Positions 22,772 through 23,000 of a stretch of 23,000 bases of DNA are shown here, piece by piece. The position numbers and the translations under genes were made by a program. Below the pieces are notes generated by a model. That model had not been told where the DNA came from, did not search any database, and was given only the letters and a program-made list of their open reading frames with translations. Source of the DNA: Candidatus Heimdallarchaeota archaeon (GTDB lineage: Archaea; Asgardarchaeota; Heimdallarchaeia; Heimdallarchaeales; Heimdallarchaeaceae); assembly GCA_016839985.1 (NCBI GenBank), contig JAEOTG010000051.1, positions 1-23,000 of the forward strand. Reading direction: 5' to 3'. Every line of letters begins with the position of its first letter. Position 1 is the first letter of the stretch.

Positions 22772-23000
22772 ATGGCAGTTGAATCAGAAAGTCCTTTTAG
22801 TATAGTACGTTCACTTGTAAAGAAATTTCTAGCTGATATGAGAGTAATCAGAACTAATTCTGAGGAACAAGCTAAAGCTAGAGCTGAAGAAATAAAAAGC
22901 AATTCTTTAGCCCCTGGTAAGGCACAATATTCAGTTTCAGAAGTTGATGGAATTATACGAAACTTCAAGGAAAGCTATGTTGATCTCTTTAGAGATATTC
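22772..23000 (+). CDS. Partial unrecognised protein, cut by the window end
   Basis: An open frame from ATG 22772 runs to the window edge, about 76 codons, without a stop. The visible part is hydrophilic and helical, with an acidic start (AVESESPFS), a basic helix (VRSLVKKFLADMRV) and a Glu/Ala-rich stretch. No domain is recognised. AAAGGA at 22751 is too distant to be a clear ribosome binding site, but TATA-like AT-rich sequence precedes it. Codon use matches the surrounding genes, which supports it being real. The complete gene must be read from the neighbouring sequence. Confidence 0.6.
   Translation, partial: MAVESESPFSIVRSLVKKFLADMRVIRTNSEEQAKARAEEIKSNSLAPGKAQYSVSEVDGIIRNFKESYVDLFRDI

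Overview
The window looks like a piece of an AT-rich archaeal genome, most likely an Asgard (Promethearchaeota) archaeon. Archaeal informational genes support this: S8e, SRP19, Gar1, a TFE-beta/RPC34-like factor, archaeal-type Trm1, RNase HII and a UPF0200 kinase. So do the archaeal mevalonate trio (HMG-CoA synthase, thiolase, DUF35 protein), TATA-like boxes close to start codons, and many GTG or TTG starts. The MglA/Ras-type small GTPase suits Asgard archaea, but the lineage is an inference. No rRNA, tRNA, CRISPR array, insertion sequence or phage gene was found, and no gene-free stretch exceeds about 220 bases.

Layout. Bases 1-1158 hold a translation/RNA operon (S8e, SRP19, Gar1). Bases 1344-4386 hold a co-directional RNA/DNA-information group: TFE-beta with a 4Fe-4S cysteine signature, RlmE/FtsJ rRNA 2'-O-methyltransferase, Trm1 and RNase HII. 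A rhomboid protease converges on it with overlapping 3' ends. A YkgJ-type cysteine-cluster protein and an unrecognised 459-aa protein with a C-terminal zinc-ribbon-like motif follow. Bases 7185-9800 (minus strand) carry the HMG-CoA synthase-thiolase-DUF35 operon, downstream of a lone grpE.

Bases 10762-12749 hold a DUF438-hemerythrin-PAS sensor-like protein and a UPF0200 P-loop kinase. Between them, at about 12047-12123, is a structured element with the architecture of an archaeal H/ACA guide RNA: a perfect 10-bp lower stem, a pocket, a 5-bp upper stem, a K-turn-like motif, an ANA box and its own TATA box. Next come a coiled-coil winged-helix protein and, convergent with it, a tightly coupled three-gene minus-strand operon: an MMPL/RND transporter, a secreted membrane-anchored protein, and a PIN-domain protein with a long helical region. 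The right end holds 6-phospho-3-hexuloisomerase, the MglA-like GTPase next to a PD-(D/E)XK-like nuclease, and the start of an unrecognised gene cut by the window edge.

The observations most worth following are the H/ACA-like RNA, the mevalonate-cluster thiolase with Asn in place of its nucleophilic Cys (and Asp in place of a usual His), and the translationally coupled transporter/secreted protein/PIN operon.
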